Shown here: piece after piece, positions 1 to 8,990 of the stretch
Layout: every line of letters starts with the position of its first letter
Position numbering within the stretch: the stretch's first letter is position 1
NCBI RefSeq assembly: GCF_002355595.1
Contig: NZ_AP017422.1
Span: 2,976,001 to 3,040,000, forward strand
DNA from: Filimonas lacunae
Lineage (GTDB): Bacteria; Bacteroidota; Bacteroidia; Chitinophagales; Chitinophagaceae
Direction: 5' to 3'
Length of the DNA stretch: 64,000 nucleotides
The notes under the pieces: generated by a model
What the model saw: only the letters and a program-made list of their open reading frames with translations
Told to the model about the DNA's origin: nothing
Database searches by the model: none
Program-made: the position numbers and the translations under genes

Positions 1-425
1 TGCTCGTCCTATAGGATGAGGCTATGGAAAGCTCCTTTTTTATGAAAATTTGAAATAAGGAAAGACCCACTTCTAAAGGCAGCTAAAAGGTTAACCAGCA
101 AGATTTTTATGTGAATGCAGGCACAGAGGTAAAAGATTAACAGCAAGCGGGAAATTTAACCTTCGTTCAGCACCCGCAGCTTGCCGCCAGGTGCACTTTA
201 CTCAAACAGGGCCTGTAGTTCCTATTTACCTCCCTATCCAATAGGAGTACCTCTCTCTGTAGACTATGGCCTTATTAGTCATAGCGCAACAGGAAAAGTA
301 TATCTCTCCGCAAGAAACAAAGCCCCTAAATAAGGACTTAATTGAGCAAGTCACAATTTTGGAGTAAATCAGACAAATTATCCGGATCAGGGATAGGATA
401 AAGTGATTTGGAATTTAAAATAGTT
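1..425. other. Intergenic stretch with no supported gene
   Basis: No convincing gene is seen. A plus-strand frame is open from about 160 to 330 but has no start codon and no recognisable family; it could be the decayed 3' end of an older gene or chance. The right side is the 3' flank of the minus-strand HxlR gene. Confidence 0.4.
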
Positions 426-776
426 TCAATCGGGGAGTTGTATGATGTCTTGAGATGAATTACCCTCCACGTTTTTTTTCCAGGCTGATATATAGGCCAA
501 TAGAGGGCAAAGGCTTTTTCCCAAATCTGTGAGTGCATACTCTACCTTCTGTGGAAGCTCCGTATACTGTTTCCTGCTAATTAAACCATCAGCTTCAAGT
601 TCTCTCAGTTGTTCAGTTAATACTTTTCTTGATATAGAGGGTATCCGAACATTGATTTCCCCAAAACGCCTAGCATGCTTGGAAAGCATATGCAAAATAA
701 TCACTTTCCACCGTCCTCCAATCAGGGCTATCGTTTCCATAGCTGGACAGTCAGCATGATCTAAGTTACTTTTCAT
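426..776 (-). CDS. HxlR-family winged-helix transcriptional regulator
   Basis: This 116-residue protein is a single-domain cytoplasmic DNA-binding regulator of the HxlR/DUF24 family. The family core is visible: an N-terminal Cys at residue 10 followed by the IGGRWK helix, the recognition helix with ISRKVLTEQLRELE, and the wing region reading LTDLGKSL. Many family members (YodB, QorR) sense quinones or electrophiles through the N-terminal cysteine, and this Cys is present. The gene is divergent from an NmrA-type oxidoreductase, the arrangement known for QorR and its quinone reductase target, so control of that neighbour is inferred. A GTTACTTTTCA direct repeat overlaps its start and recurs 60 bp further upstream. 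Confidence 0.9.
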   Translation of the reverse strand: MKSNLDHADCPAMETIALIGGRWKVIILHMLSKHARRFGEINVRIPSISRKVLTEQLRELEADGLISRKQYTELPQKVEYALTDLGKSLCPLLAYISAWKKNVEGNSSQDIIQLPD

Positions 777-871
777 AAGTTACTTTAAGGTTACCGGTTT
801 TTGTTCTGTTATCAGATAGCAAGTGTTACTTTTCAAAATCAATATTATTTTCTTTGCGTAACAAAAGTAAA
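763..871. promoter_or_regulatory. Divergent control region with repeated GTTACTTTTCA sites
   Basis: The 11-mer GTTACTTTTCA occurs at 765-775, overlapping the HxlR start codon, and again at 825-835. A further AAGTTACTTT lies at 777-786, and an inverted GTAAC is present at 858-862. A weak -7-like TTTCTTTG lies at 849-856 ahead of the oxidoreductase. The spacing between the two divergent genes and the repeats suggest HxlR operators; binding is inferred. Confidence 0.4.
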
Positions 872-897
872 TGTTTATTGATCTTAAAAAAGAAATT

Positions 898-1767
898 ATG
901 ATTTTAGTAACTGGTGCAACAGGTAATTTAGGTAAAGCCACCATTAATTCGCTCTTAAACAATGGTACAGATGCAAAAGACATTGCTGCATTGATAAGAA
1001 ATGAAACTAAGGGGATAGAATTGAAATCGAATGGAATTCTGGTGAAGCTTGGCGACTATCAGGATTTTGAGTCTTTGAGAAGTGCATTTCAGGGTGTGGA
1101 CAAGCTATTGTTGGTATCTTCTTCATCGGATATAGTACACAGGTTTGACCAGCACAAAAATGTGATTGATGCGGCCAAGGAAGCTGGTGTCAGTCATATC
1201 GTCTACACGGGCTTTGATATGAAAGATTTACAGCAAAGCACAATGGTGGAAGATGTTCAATACCATGCATACACAACTGATTATTTAAAACAAATGGCTG
1301 CTCCTTATACATTGATGAATAATACACTCTACGCTGATATGATTCCGATAATTTGTGGAAAAAATATTTTGAAGAACGGTATCTCCATCCCGGCAGGAGT
1401 TGGCAAAGTGCCTTTTTTGCCAATAACAGAAATGGCTGAAGCTTTAGCCGTTGTACTAACTACTCCGGGCCACGAAAATAAAGAATATGTGATTGCAGCA
1501 GATACCGCTTTCTCCTTCGCTGAGATTGCTGACATAATATCAGAGATCACGGGAACAACGATAGCTTATAACCAAACTGAGGTAATGTCATATGTTGCGC
1601 AGCTTGTACAGCTAGGGCTTCCTGAAGATGATGCAGCGTATCTGGCAAGGTTCGCTGGAGCGATAGCTAAAGGAGAATTCGATACAAATAAAAGTGATGT
1701 AAAACAACTACTGGGTAGGGCAACAACCAGTTTGTCTGATTTTTTAAGAAACATATATAGTAAGTAA
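898..1767 (+). CDS. NmrA-like NAD(P)-binding oxidoreductase (quinone reductase type)
   Basis: Predicted 289-residue cytoplasmic Rossmann-fold protein of the atypical short-chain dehydrogenase/NmrA family. The N-terminal dinucleotide motif TGATGNLG lies at residues 5-12. An in-frame ATG at 871 would add nine residues, but the ATG at 898 places the glycine-rich strand at the usual position and has a purine-rich AAAGAA just upstream, so it is preferred. Close relatives include NAD(P)H:quinone oxidoreductase 2 (YtfG) and NmrA-type redox sensors. Divergent orientation to a cysteine-bearing HxlR regulator supports a quinone or electrophile detoxification role, which is inferred. Confidence 0.85.
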   Translation: MILVTGATGNLGKATINSLLNNGTDAKDIAALIRNETKGIELKSNGILVKLGDYQDFESLRSAFQGVDKLLLVSSSSDIVHRFDQHKNVIDAAKEAGVSHIVYTGFDMKDLQQSTMVEDVQYHAYTTDYLKQMAAPYTLMNNTLYADMIPIICGKNILKNGISIPAGVGKVPFLPITEMAEALAVVLTTPGHENKEYVIAADTAFSFAEIADIISEITGTTIAYNQTEVMSYVAQLVQLGLPEDDAAYLARFAGAIAKGEFDTNKSDVKQLLGRATTSLSDFLRNIYSK

Positions 1768-2035
1768 TTATTTCTAATTCTTCCTCTTTTTGTATAAATA
1801 GGATTATTTATTCTCGTTTGTGCTTCAAAATAATGTTGAATCCCTTTCCAAATTGTAATACTGTTCAGCTATTTACACCAACTACAATGACAGATGTTAA
1901 AAAGACTAGCACAAATGTCAAAAAACATTTAACCCGATGCCCTGTATAACAGCTAAAAAAGCCGGTTTGTCGATTAGTTTGACGATTTACAGATTTTTCG
2001 GAAGTGACAAGAAAGGATGTCCTAGCTTTCCTTCG

Positions 2036-3058
2036 ATGAAAACAAGAGTGAACACAATTTTGATCCATTTTCTGTTTCTGGCTGTCTTTTTTTATGCACC
2101 AATAGTACTTCGGCCGGATTTCGCTGAAAACATAATGCCGCAAAACTGGCAAATGATCATGATTGTGAACAATATGTTAGCGGTTATGGTATTCTATGTC
2201 AATTACTACCTATTAATACCACGCTTCGTTTTTCACAGAAGATATTTTAGTTATATTATCTATGCACTTTCAATGGTAGCCTCAGGTTTATTTTTACCTT
2301 CACTGATAAACCTGATATTCTCAATATTCTCTTATCCCATTTCTCAATCCTACTCTTTCCACTTAATAGCGGGTCCTCTTATCATTATGTTCGGAATGAG
2401 CTTTGCTTTGGCATTTGCGCTGAGGTTTTCAGGTGAATGGCAGAGAATGCGGCAAGAAAAAGCAGAAATGCAGAATGAAATGAGAACGGCAGAATTAATG
2501 TCTCTTAAGAAGCAACTCAACCCACATTTCTTTTTCAATACACTGAATGGAATTTATGCCATGATTATTAAAAACTCGCCTTTGGCCTCCAAAGCGGTAT
2601 TACATTTATCCAATATGATGCGCTATGTGTTATATGATAGCGATTGCAATAGTATTGAACTTTCACGCGAAGTAAAGTATATAGTCGATTATATAGAAAT
2701 GCAAAAGATGCGGATTTCAGACAATAATCATGTTCATTTTTCCGTCAGCGGCGAACTTACAGACACATCCATTCTTCCGCTTATTTTTATTCCGTTTGTA
2801 GAGAATGCATTCAAATACGGTATATCTGCTGATGACGAAACCTCTATTCTCATTACTATAGAACGTTGTCCCGAGTCGCTTATATTCACCTGCAAGAATG
2901 ATGTTGTGGCTCATAAAAACCAGACGACTCATTCGGGGATAGGAATAAAAAATACGCGAAAACGCCTGGAAATGACCTATCCGCGTAAACACGAATTGCA
3001 CACGTTACAGCTGGTAAACAAATTCTTAGTAACGCTAAATATCGATTTATCATGTTAA
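2036..3058 (+). CDS. LytS-type sensor histidine kinase (His_kinase family)
   Basis: Inner-membrane kinase with about four hydrophobic segments in its first 130 residues, then a short coiled region and a kinase domain. The phospho-acceptor box QLNPHFFFNTLNG has its His near residue 164, the N-box reads FVENAFKYG and the glycine box GIGIKNTRKRLE. An upstream in-frame ATG at 1937 would add 33 non-hydrophobic residues; I chose 2036 because the first membrane segment then follows the start directly, but this is not certain. The stop overlaps the start of the LytTR response regulator by 7 bp, so the two are translationally coupled partners. No recognisable sensor domain other than the membrane segments is seen. 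Confidence 0.88.
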   Translation: MKTRVNTILIHFLFLAVFFYAPIVLRPDFAENIMPQNWQMIMIVNNMLAVMVFYVNYYLLIPRFVFHRRYFSYIIYALSMVASGLFLPSLINLIFSIFSYPISQSYSFHLIAGPLIIMFGMSFALAFALRFSGEWQRMRQEKAEMQNEMRTAELMSLKKQLNPHFFFNTLNGIYAMIIKNSPLASKAVLHLSNMMRYVLYDSDCNSIELSREVKYIVDYIEMQKMRISDNNHVHFSVSGELTDTSILPLIFIPFVENAFKYGISADDETSILITIERCPESLIFTCKNDVVAHKNQTTHSGIGIKNTRKRLEMTYPRKHELHTLQLVNKFLVTLNIDLSC

Positions 3059-3741
3059 ACTGTATTGCTATCGATGATGAGCCGCTATCATTGGATGTGT
3101 TGCGTAGCTATATGCAAAATATGACTGAGGTGTCGCTGGCAAAATCTTTTACCAGCGCACGAAAAGCAAAGGAGTATTTAAATGAACACCCGGTAGATCT
3201 GATTTTTCTGGACATAGAAATGCCGGATACGGATGGACTTTCCTTTTACAGATCACTAAAGCATCCTCCAGGGGTTATCTTTATAACAGCTTATAGTAAC
3301 TACGCAGTAGAGGGGTTTGCAGTAGATGCTATTGACTACCTGCTGAAACCAATTGACCCGGATAGACTGCAAGAAGCTGTTTTTCGGGCACTAAGCAGGA
3401 TACAACACACTATAAATAACATTCCTGACACCTACATGCGTGTACGTTGTAATTACCAGATGAAAACAATCTATTTCACCGACATCCTTTATATAGAATG
3501 TCTGAATGATTATGTAAAGTTCTTTCTGGAAAAAGAACAAAAGCCAGTTCTTACATTATTGTCAATGAAAGAGGTGATGGCAAAATTGCCGGAGTTCCGT
3601 TTTATACGTATCCACAGATCTTACATAATTCCGGTAAATAGAATTACTTCCTATAACAGCAGATATATTCACTTAAACAACATCTCTCTTCCTATTGGCG
3701 AGACCTACCGGGAGAGCATCCGACAAACGTTGCAAAAATGA
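3052..3741 (+). CDS. LytTR-family response regulator
   Basis: A 229-residue two-domain regulator. The receiver domain carries the acidic pair at Asp8/Asp9, the phospho-acceptor Asp54 in FLDIEMPD, Thr79 and Lys99 in LLKP. The C-terminal LytTR DNA-binding domain covers about 130-227 and contains FIRIHRSYIIP and LPIGETYR. It overlaps the upstream kinase by 7 bp, so it is almost certainly that kinase's partner. The next gene in the same direction encodes a secreted barrel-like protein 117 bp downstream and is a candidate target. Confidence 0.92.
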   Translation: MLNCIAIDDEPLSLDVLRSYMQNMTEVSLAKSFTSARKAKEYLNEHPVDLIFLDIEMPDTDGLSFYRSLKHPPGVIFITAYSNYAVEGFAVDAIDYLLKPIDPDRLQEAVFRALSRIQHTINNIPDTYMRVRCNYQMKTIYFTDILYIECLNDYVKFFLEKEQKPVLTLLSMKEVMAKLPEFRFIRIHRSYIIPVNRITSYNSRYIHLNNISLPIGETYRESIRQTLQK

Positions 3742-3858
3742 TAGGCGACTATTCTCAGGCAAACTTTATCGGTTTATCCATTTTTCTCCCTTACACACTA
3801 TAACCCTTTTAATTTCATGCTTTCCGTATCAACCGGTAAGAGTTGAAAAGCAGATAGC

Positions 3859-5331
3859 ATGAAGTATACATTATTCCTTTTCCTGTTATTAATTTTGTCA
3901 GGTATTAAAGTATTGCCGCAGCTTCCAGGGCAGCTGCTTTTGCATAACCCGGAAAACGCCCGCATCGTTTATGAGGAAGATACAGCCGGTAATAAGGTTC
4001 CGATACCCATTGGTTCTGTCATAAAAGTGTGGTACAGATCTCAAAAAGTAAAGTGGTTTTCTCAGCCATTGGCAAGAACTGATTTTAATAAGCATACCTA
4101 TTTTCTGGAAGCACGCCTGAGTGGAGCAACCGACTCCCAGTTATTATTCATGAGAAAGCCCCCGCCGTTCCCCTTGGGGTTATTTATGAAAATGGGCCCC
4201 AAAAAAGGGCCACTTAAATTTGATACTATTCCTTTATCTAGCATAACATCGGTCAGATCCTTTTCGAGTGGTGCTATGAACGCTTACCGTAATGCTTCCA
4301 TGATGCCCACTATGTCTTTTGTCCCTACTTCCATCAATGGCTTTCCCATGGCAGTGTTCTTCCCTTCTGCACTAGGTATTGTGTTCACAGGCTTTAGTGA
4401 TATAATGTATCCCATGCATTCGTTAAAGAAAAATAAGTACAAGCTTGCCGTTGAAACAATTCCTTTAGACAGTACCTTATTTATAGAATTGAATGGCGTA
4501 GGTATCGATCCCCAATTGGAGTGGGATATTGATAAGCATGCCCGATGGGAAAAACTATTCACCCGGTTATACGGATTCCAACGCGATTCGCTGTTACTGG
4601 AAAATCAGGACAGGGTAATTCTTTCACTTACCTACGGTGCCAGGATGTTCCCTGGTTATGCGTTAGGTACTAAAGATACAAAGACCGGTGTGGATATCAC
4701 GGACCGGCAAAGAGAGTATGGCTTCATTTCAGAACGCTTTATTTCTCAATCTGATCGCATAGGTATTGAAATACTGATGCAGCCGGTAAAAGCCTCTATG
4801 GATATTGCAGTGGACGGATCGGCCATGAAATTAGGTGCAGGCAGTATTATTTCTACCTATTCGTTCTATAAATACGGTCTTGGTGGATTATGGGGAAAAC
4901 GTTTTCGCAATACCATTGAGAGGCGCCTCAAACAGCTTAATCCACATTCGACTAACCCGGAAGTGCAGGATAATATCTATTCACTGTTGAAGAAACTGGT
5001 GTCAGAGCCAAAAGCATATATGCTGTTTGGATTAGGAGCGGTAAATGCTAATCTGTTCCGGGTGAGAGTGGGACAACAGGGAACAAGTATTTCATCAAAA
5101 GAATACAGCCAGACAAAATTTGCTATAGAAGGTGGTGGTGGCGTTTCCAGTCGTTTGGGTAAGCGTCTTTTCGTGGATATGGGATTAAAATACACCTGGA
5201 CATCCGGCTATACTCCACCACTAGGCGGCATTACCAGTTACAATAGCTGGAAGCTACAGTTTAATGTCGGTTGGATTACCAACTCTGGATTCGCAAGAAT
5301 GAAAACTAATATAGAGAAACAACTAAACTAA
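3859..5331 (+). CDS. Secreted protein of unknown function with barrel-like C-terminus
   Basis: I do not recognise this 490-residue protein. It starts with a clear signal peptide (MKYTLFLFLLLILSG). The last 120 residues or so alternate hydrophobic and polar residues with many glycines and aromatics (for example GGGGVSSRLGKRLFVDMGL and WKLQFNVGW), as in outer-membrane beta-strands. The middle part is polar and rich in Ile/Pro/Ser. An outer-membrane or periplasmic location is inferred. It lies just after a LytS/LytTR pair and may be under its control. The stretch downstream holds no gene up to the convergent gluzincin-like gene. Confidence 0.7.
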   Translation: MKYTLFLFLLLILSGIKVLPQLPGQLLLHNPENARIVYEEDTAGNKVPIPIGSVIKVWYRSQKVKWFSQPLARTDFNKHTYFLEARLSGATDSQLLFMRKPPPFPLGLFMKMGPKKGPLKFDTIPLSSITSVRSFSSGAMNAYRNASMMPTMSFVPTSINGFPMAVFFPSALGIVFTGFSDIMYPMHSLKKNKYKLAVETIPLDSTLFIELNGVGIDPQLEWDIDKHARWEKLFTRLYGFQRDSLLLENQDRVILSLTYGARMFPGYALGTKDTKTGVDITDRQREYGFISERFISQSDRIGIEILMQPVKASMDIAVDGSAMKLGAGSIISTYSFYKYGLGGLWGKRFRNTIERRLKQLNPHSTNPEVQDNIYSLLKKLVSEPKAYMLFGLGAVNANLFRVRVGQQGTSISSKEYSQTKFAIEGGGGVSSRLGKRLFVDMGLKYTWTSGYTPPLGGITSYNSWKLQFNVGWITNSGFARMKTNIEKQLN

Positions 5332-5650
5332 TACTTACAGCACTTTTACAAATTCTTTTTTCTTCTACGTCGATAAGTTTCCCCGCCTATGATGGCAACC
5401 ATTTTTACGCGGCTACTTTCAGATTTGTCACATACTGTTTACCCGCTACTTTTTTTCTGATGTGGTCATTTTGTTACTGATTTTAATTATTATGGGCGGG
5501 GAGCCAAACCTTTGTCGGCGTAGGTTTCATTACTTAGCCAAATAGGTCCTGCCACCATCTTTAAACCATATAATATAACTGGCAAACAATTATATGATCG
5601 CTCCCTTTTTCGTTAACAGCAGATTGCCAGACAGATGGGCAAACCGACAA
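5332..5650. other. Convergent intergenic region
   Basis: No gene is seen between two convergent coding regions. An imperfect inverted repeat TCCCCGCC-T/C-AT-G/A-AT occurs at about 5379-5392 and 5489-5502 (12 of 14 matching, about 100 bp apart). No clear intrinsic terminator with a T-run was found. Confidence 0.4.
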
Positions 5651-6946
5651 TTACTCTTTCCTGATCAATGCTGATTGTAAGCTGTCCATTTTTTCAATTC
5701 GCCACCCCTTATTTAGTTGCAGTTCCCATCCATTACTTCGTATAATATTATCTTTTGCATGTACACTATCCACTGTCGGTAATATGATTACTTTCCAGTT
5801 CTTCATGAGCATCCCTCCCTCCACTAACTTCAAATTTCCCCAAACATCATTTATTTCTGCGGTCGGATATACAGTGCCCAACTCTCCCAGGTCAAATAAA
5901 TTGTTGGGATTAAACACTATGTTCATTTTCTCTAGGTTGATGATCAACACCGGTTGATGAGTAAAAAGACGTTTATAAGTATCCTCCTGCTGTCGTCTGA
6001 TTTTCTCTTTCATTGTTTCAGCATGTTTGATATTCTCTCCCTTATACTGCCTTTCCAGTTTAGCCAATGCAGATGTAACTGTTTGTTCAGGCACAGTCAA
6101 CTTATAATATTTTTTAATCAAAGCTGGAAATGAAGAATTTGAGGCGACTGACTTTGTCCATCCCGGCGATTTCTCATATAGCAAATATCCATAAACGGGG
6201 CCGGTTATATAAGCCATAGATCGAATCAATGACAATCGGGTGTCAGCCTTATCAATCTCATTATACAAATGTTGCCTTATACTGCTGGATAGTCTACCCA
6301 ATAGCACTCCTGTATATTCAGCGAGTCCTTCATTCATTTCCAGCAAGCGTTCGTTGTCAAAGGTTAAAGGAAACAATTCCTGTCGTTTTTTTCGAAAAAG
6401 CAGTGCATTAACCAAATCATTCTTACGCTGATCAACGGGCCTGGCTAAGGCTGCTTTTAAAGCCTGTAGTTCTAACAGAAAAAAGATACGTCCGTTAGTC
6501 GTTGCCAGATGGTCTATTGTCGGGCTCTGAGCTGGAATCCCAAGTTTATGTTGTATGCGGTGAAAGGATTCATGTAACATAAGGCTTAGTCGCTCCTCCC
6601 TGTCAACTGGTAATGGCCATAACATCATTGACCACAACCTTCCTTGCCAGTTTATAGATGTATTGGCAATCATCACTTCCTGAGGTAATTTTCCTTTGTA
6701 AATGCCTTCTTTAATGGAGGTAAAAGTCCCTGCACTATCCTGAATGTTTGCATAAGTGGTTCTGGAATGAGAATCAACTAGTAACATAGGGCCATAAAGG
6801 GGGTATTTCCATATTGCATTGCGGCTGCTTGCGGAATCCGCTTGCCTGAAATAAGTGGCTGCAAACAACGTGGCACTATCTACTCCCTGGGCTATCCCAC
6901 AAAAAGTAATAGTGATTAGCATTAACAATCCAATAATAGCCTTCAT
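5651..6946 (-). CDS. Secreted gluzincin-like metallopeptidase, function unknown
   Basis: Predicted exported 431-residue protein. The start at 6946 gives a clean signal peptide (MKAIIGLLMLITITFCGIAQG); the longer frame from 6994 adds 16 polar residues before it and is less likely. The sequence HESFH near residues 125-129 matches the zinc-binding HExxH motif, and NEGLAEYTG about 80 residues later resembles the third-ligand glutamate helix of gluzincins. A periplasmic or extracellular zinc peptidase is therefore plausible, though no specific family is recognised. It is convergent to the secreted barrel-like gene and divergent from the second LytS kinase, so it lies between two similar two-component systems. 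Confidence 0.65.
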   Translation of the reverse strand: MKAIIGLLMLITITFCGIAQGVDSATLFAATYFRQADSASSRNAIWKYPLYGPMLLVDSHSRTTYANIQDSAGTFTSIKEGIYKGKLPQEVMIANTSINWQGRLWSMMLWPLPVDREERLSLMLHESFHRIQHKLGIPAQSPTIDHLATTNGRIFFLLELQALKAALARPVDQRKNDLVNALLFRKKRQELFPLTFDNERLLEMNEGLAEYTGVLLGRLSSSIRQHLYNEIDKADTRLSLIRSMAYITGPVYGYLLYEKSPGWTKSVASNSSFPALIKKYYKLTVPEQTVTSALAKLERQYKGENIKHAETMKEKIRRQQEDTYKRLFTHQPVLIINLEKMNIVFNPNNLFDLGELGTVYPTAEINDVWGNLKLVEGGMLMKNWKVIILPTVDSVHAKDNIIRSNGWELQLNKGWRIEKMDSLQSALIRKE

Positions 6947-7118
6947 GTCTTTTTTTGTGTAAATTAAAGGCTGATCTGACGTGATGCTCTCCAATTATAC
7001 CAATGGCCGTATCTCTTTTTCTATAGGTAATGTCATTACATAACGACCGTTAATCCTGTAAATAAGACATTTGATATAAAACGAATGTACTTCTTTGGCA
7101 TTTTAATTAATTTGTTTC

Positions 7119-8135
7119 ATGCAGCGTTTTTTATTACATGTGAGCTTTTGGCTGGGTTTCTTCTTTATATGGAATCAGATAACGTATTTTTATATTAGTG
7201 ATAAGGGAAACCGCCTTTACTTTTCTGCGCTGGATGTTAGTTTGATAGCTTGTGCCTTTTATGGCATTTATGCTTACCTGATGCCCCGTTATTTTAAGCA
7301 CAAGAACATAGCAAAGCTACTGGCACTATCGTTAATATATCTTATACTACTGGCAGGCGGATATGCTTTTGTTATGAAGCTATTTTTGAACCACATGCTG
7401 GTTCCCATCCACTTTAATTTTTCATGGAACTACACTGATTTACAGTATAATCGCTTCTTCATTGCATTGCTGGGTTTGTTGGGGGGAGGCGCTTTGAAGC
7501 TGGCGCTTGATCGTGTGAATGCCCAACGTAGACTTAATGCGATGGAAAAAGCTAATTCACTGGCGGAACTGAACTACCTCAAAGCACAGCTTAACCCTCA
7601 TTTTTTATTCAATTCTCTCAATAGCCTTTATACACAATTAGATTTTGATCTACCACAGGCAAAGGTTATATTGGTGACTATAGCTGACTTATTACGCTAC
7701 CAATTGTATGAATGCAGTGCTGACTTTGTTCCTTTATCCAAAGAATTATTGCATCTGGAAAATTACTTCAATCTTCAGCGAATACGTACAGAAGCAACTA
7801 CTATTTTAAATGTAAAAGTAGATGACAACGACTTAATGATTTCACCTTTGGTGCTTATGACATTTGTTGAAAATGCTTTTAAGCACGTGTCTGATGACGA
7901 TAGCAGAGAGAATATCATACAAATCGACATTCAGCTTACAGAAGGAAAACTGCATTTTTTTTGTATGAATACAGCCTCTGTTAAGGAACATCTATCTGCT
8001 ACATTTGAAAGTATGGGAATTGGTTTGCAGAATGTTAGACAGCGACTGGAACTCTTATATTCCAATAAATATGAACTTACCACCAAAGAACTTGATAGTA
8101 AGTATTACATCTATCTAAATCTAATCTTAAGATAA
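7119..8135 (+). CDS. LytS-type sensor histidine kinase (second copy)
   Basis: A 338-residue inner-membrane kinase with about four hydrophobic segments in the first 125 residues. The H-box QLNPHFLFNSLNS places the acceptor His near 161, followed by the N-box FVENAFKHV and glycine box MGIGLQNVRQRLE. It resembles the kinase at 2036-3058 in architecture, so the two are probably paralogues. Its TAA stop shares one base with the ATG of the LytTR regulator (TAATG), indicating strict co-expression. The divergent neighbour encodes a secreted gluzincin-like protein, a possible target. Confidence 0.9.
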   Translation: MQRFLLHVSFWLGFFFIWNQITYFYISDKGNRLYFSALDVSLIACAFYGIYAYLMPRYFKHKNIAKLLALSLIYLILLAGGYAFVMKLFLNHMLVPIHFNFSWNYTDLQYNRFFIALLGLLGGGALKLALDRVNAQRRLNAMEKANSLAELNYLKAQLNPHFLFNSLNSLYTQLDFDLPQAKVILVTIADLLRYQLYECSADFVPLSKELLHLENYFNLQRIRTEATTILNVKVDDNDLMISPLVLMTFVENAFKHVSDDDSRENIIQIDIQLTEGKLHFFCMNTASVKEHLSATFESMGIGLQNVRQRLELLYSNKYELTTKELDSKYYIYLNLILR

Positions 8136-8869
8136 TGATGAACTGTATAATTGTAGAAGATGAACCATTGGTACGTAAACAAATAGAAGGATACATTGAG
8201 AGAATACCTTTTTTACACCTGGTTGGAACAGCACGTAATCCAATTATTGCCAAAGCTATCTTACAAACTGAAGTGGTTGATCTTATTTTTCTGGATATTA
8301 AAATGCCTCAAATGAGTGGTATTGAATTTTTACAACGGCATGATGTGTTTCAGCAAGTTATATTCATAACCGCTTATCCTGAATATGCTTTAAAGGGATT
8401 TGAGTTGAATGTCACCGATTACTTAATGAAACCTGTAACATTTGAGCGTTTTACAAAAGCCTGTGAAAAGGCAAAAGTTAAAATTTATGGTTCATTAACT
8501 GTAAAAAATAATCGGGAGCATCCTGATTATTTATATGTCAAATGCGATAATTGCTTAGAGAAAATAGCGTTTGTGGATATACTATTTATCGAATCCATGT
8601 TGAACTATGTACAAATTGTTACTACAGAACGAAAATATACAGTATACTCCAGCCTGAAAGCAATTAAAGGGCATTTACCACAAAGTCTTTTTTTAAAGAT
8701 ACATAAATCCTACATTGTGGCTTTACATCACATCAGCACCTTCGGACAATCTCAGGTTCAAGTCGCAGGACACAAATTACCAATAAGTCGCAGGAACCTT
8801 CAAACCATAAAACAGTATTTGACAACCATACAACAGAACCCGCTTTATATTTCGCCTCAAACTAAGTAA
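8135..8869 (+). CDS. LytTR-family response regulator (second copy)
   Basis: A 244-residue regulator with a receiver domain (Glu8/Asp9 acidic pair, acceptor Asp54 in FLDIKMPQ, Lys in LMKPV near 100) and a C-terminal LytTR domain with FLKIHKSYIV and LPISRRNL. The start codon overlaps the upstream kinase stop by one base. After position 8869, 121 bp of AT-rich DNA precede a convergent beta-lactamase-fold gene. Confidence 0.92.
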   Translation: MMNCIIVEDEPLVRKQIEGYIERIPFLHLVGTARNPIIAKAILQTEVVDLIFLDIKMPQMSGIEFLQRHDVFQQVIFITAYPEYALKGFELNVTDYLMKPVTFERFTKACEKAKVKIYGSLTVKNNREHPDYLYVKCDNCLEKIAFVDILFIESMLNYVQIVTTERKYTVYSSLKAIKGHLPQSLFLKIHKSYIVALHHISTFGQSQVQVAGHKLPISRRNLQTIKQYLTTIQQNPLYISPQTK

Positions 8870-8990
8870 AAGTATATAATAGTTATAGTAGAATGTAGTA
8901 TTATAGTCGCGCTGCTATTCCGTTTTCTTATTGATAGGCCAGCCAACCGGCTTAAAAAAAGCATACTAAACAGAGTAACAATAACAACTG

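Noticed and set aside
160..330. Open plus-strand frame without start codon
   Set aside because: No start, no family resemblance, and another frame is also partly open; could only be a decayed remnant.
5379..5502. Inverted repeat that could mark a small mobile element
   Set aside because: Only 12 of 14 bases match, there is no target-site duplication, and no second copy was noticed.
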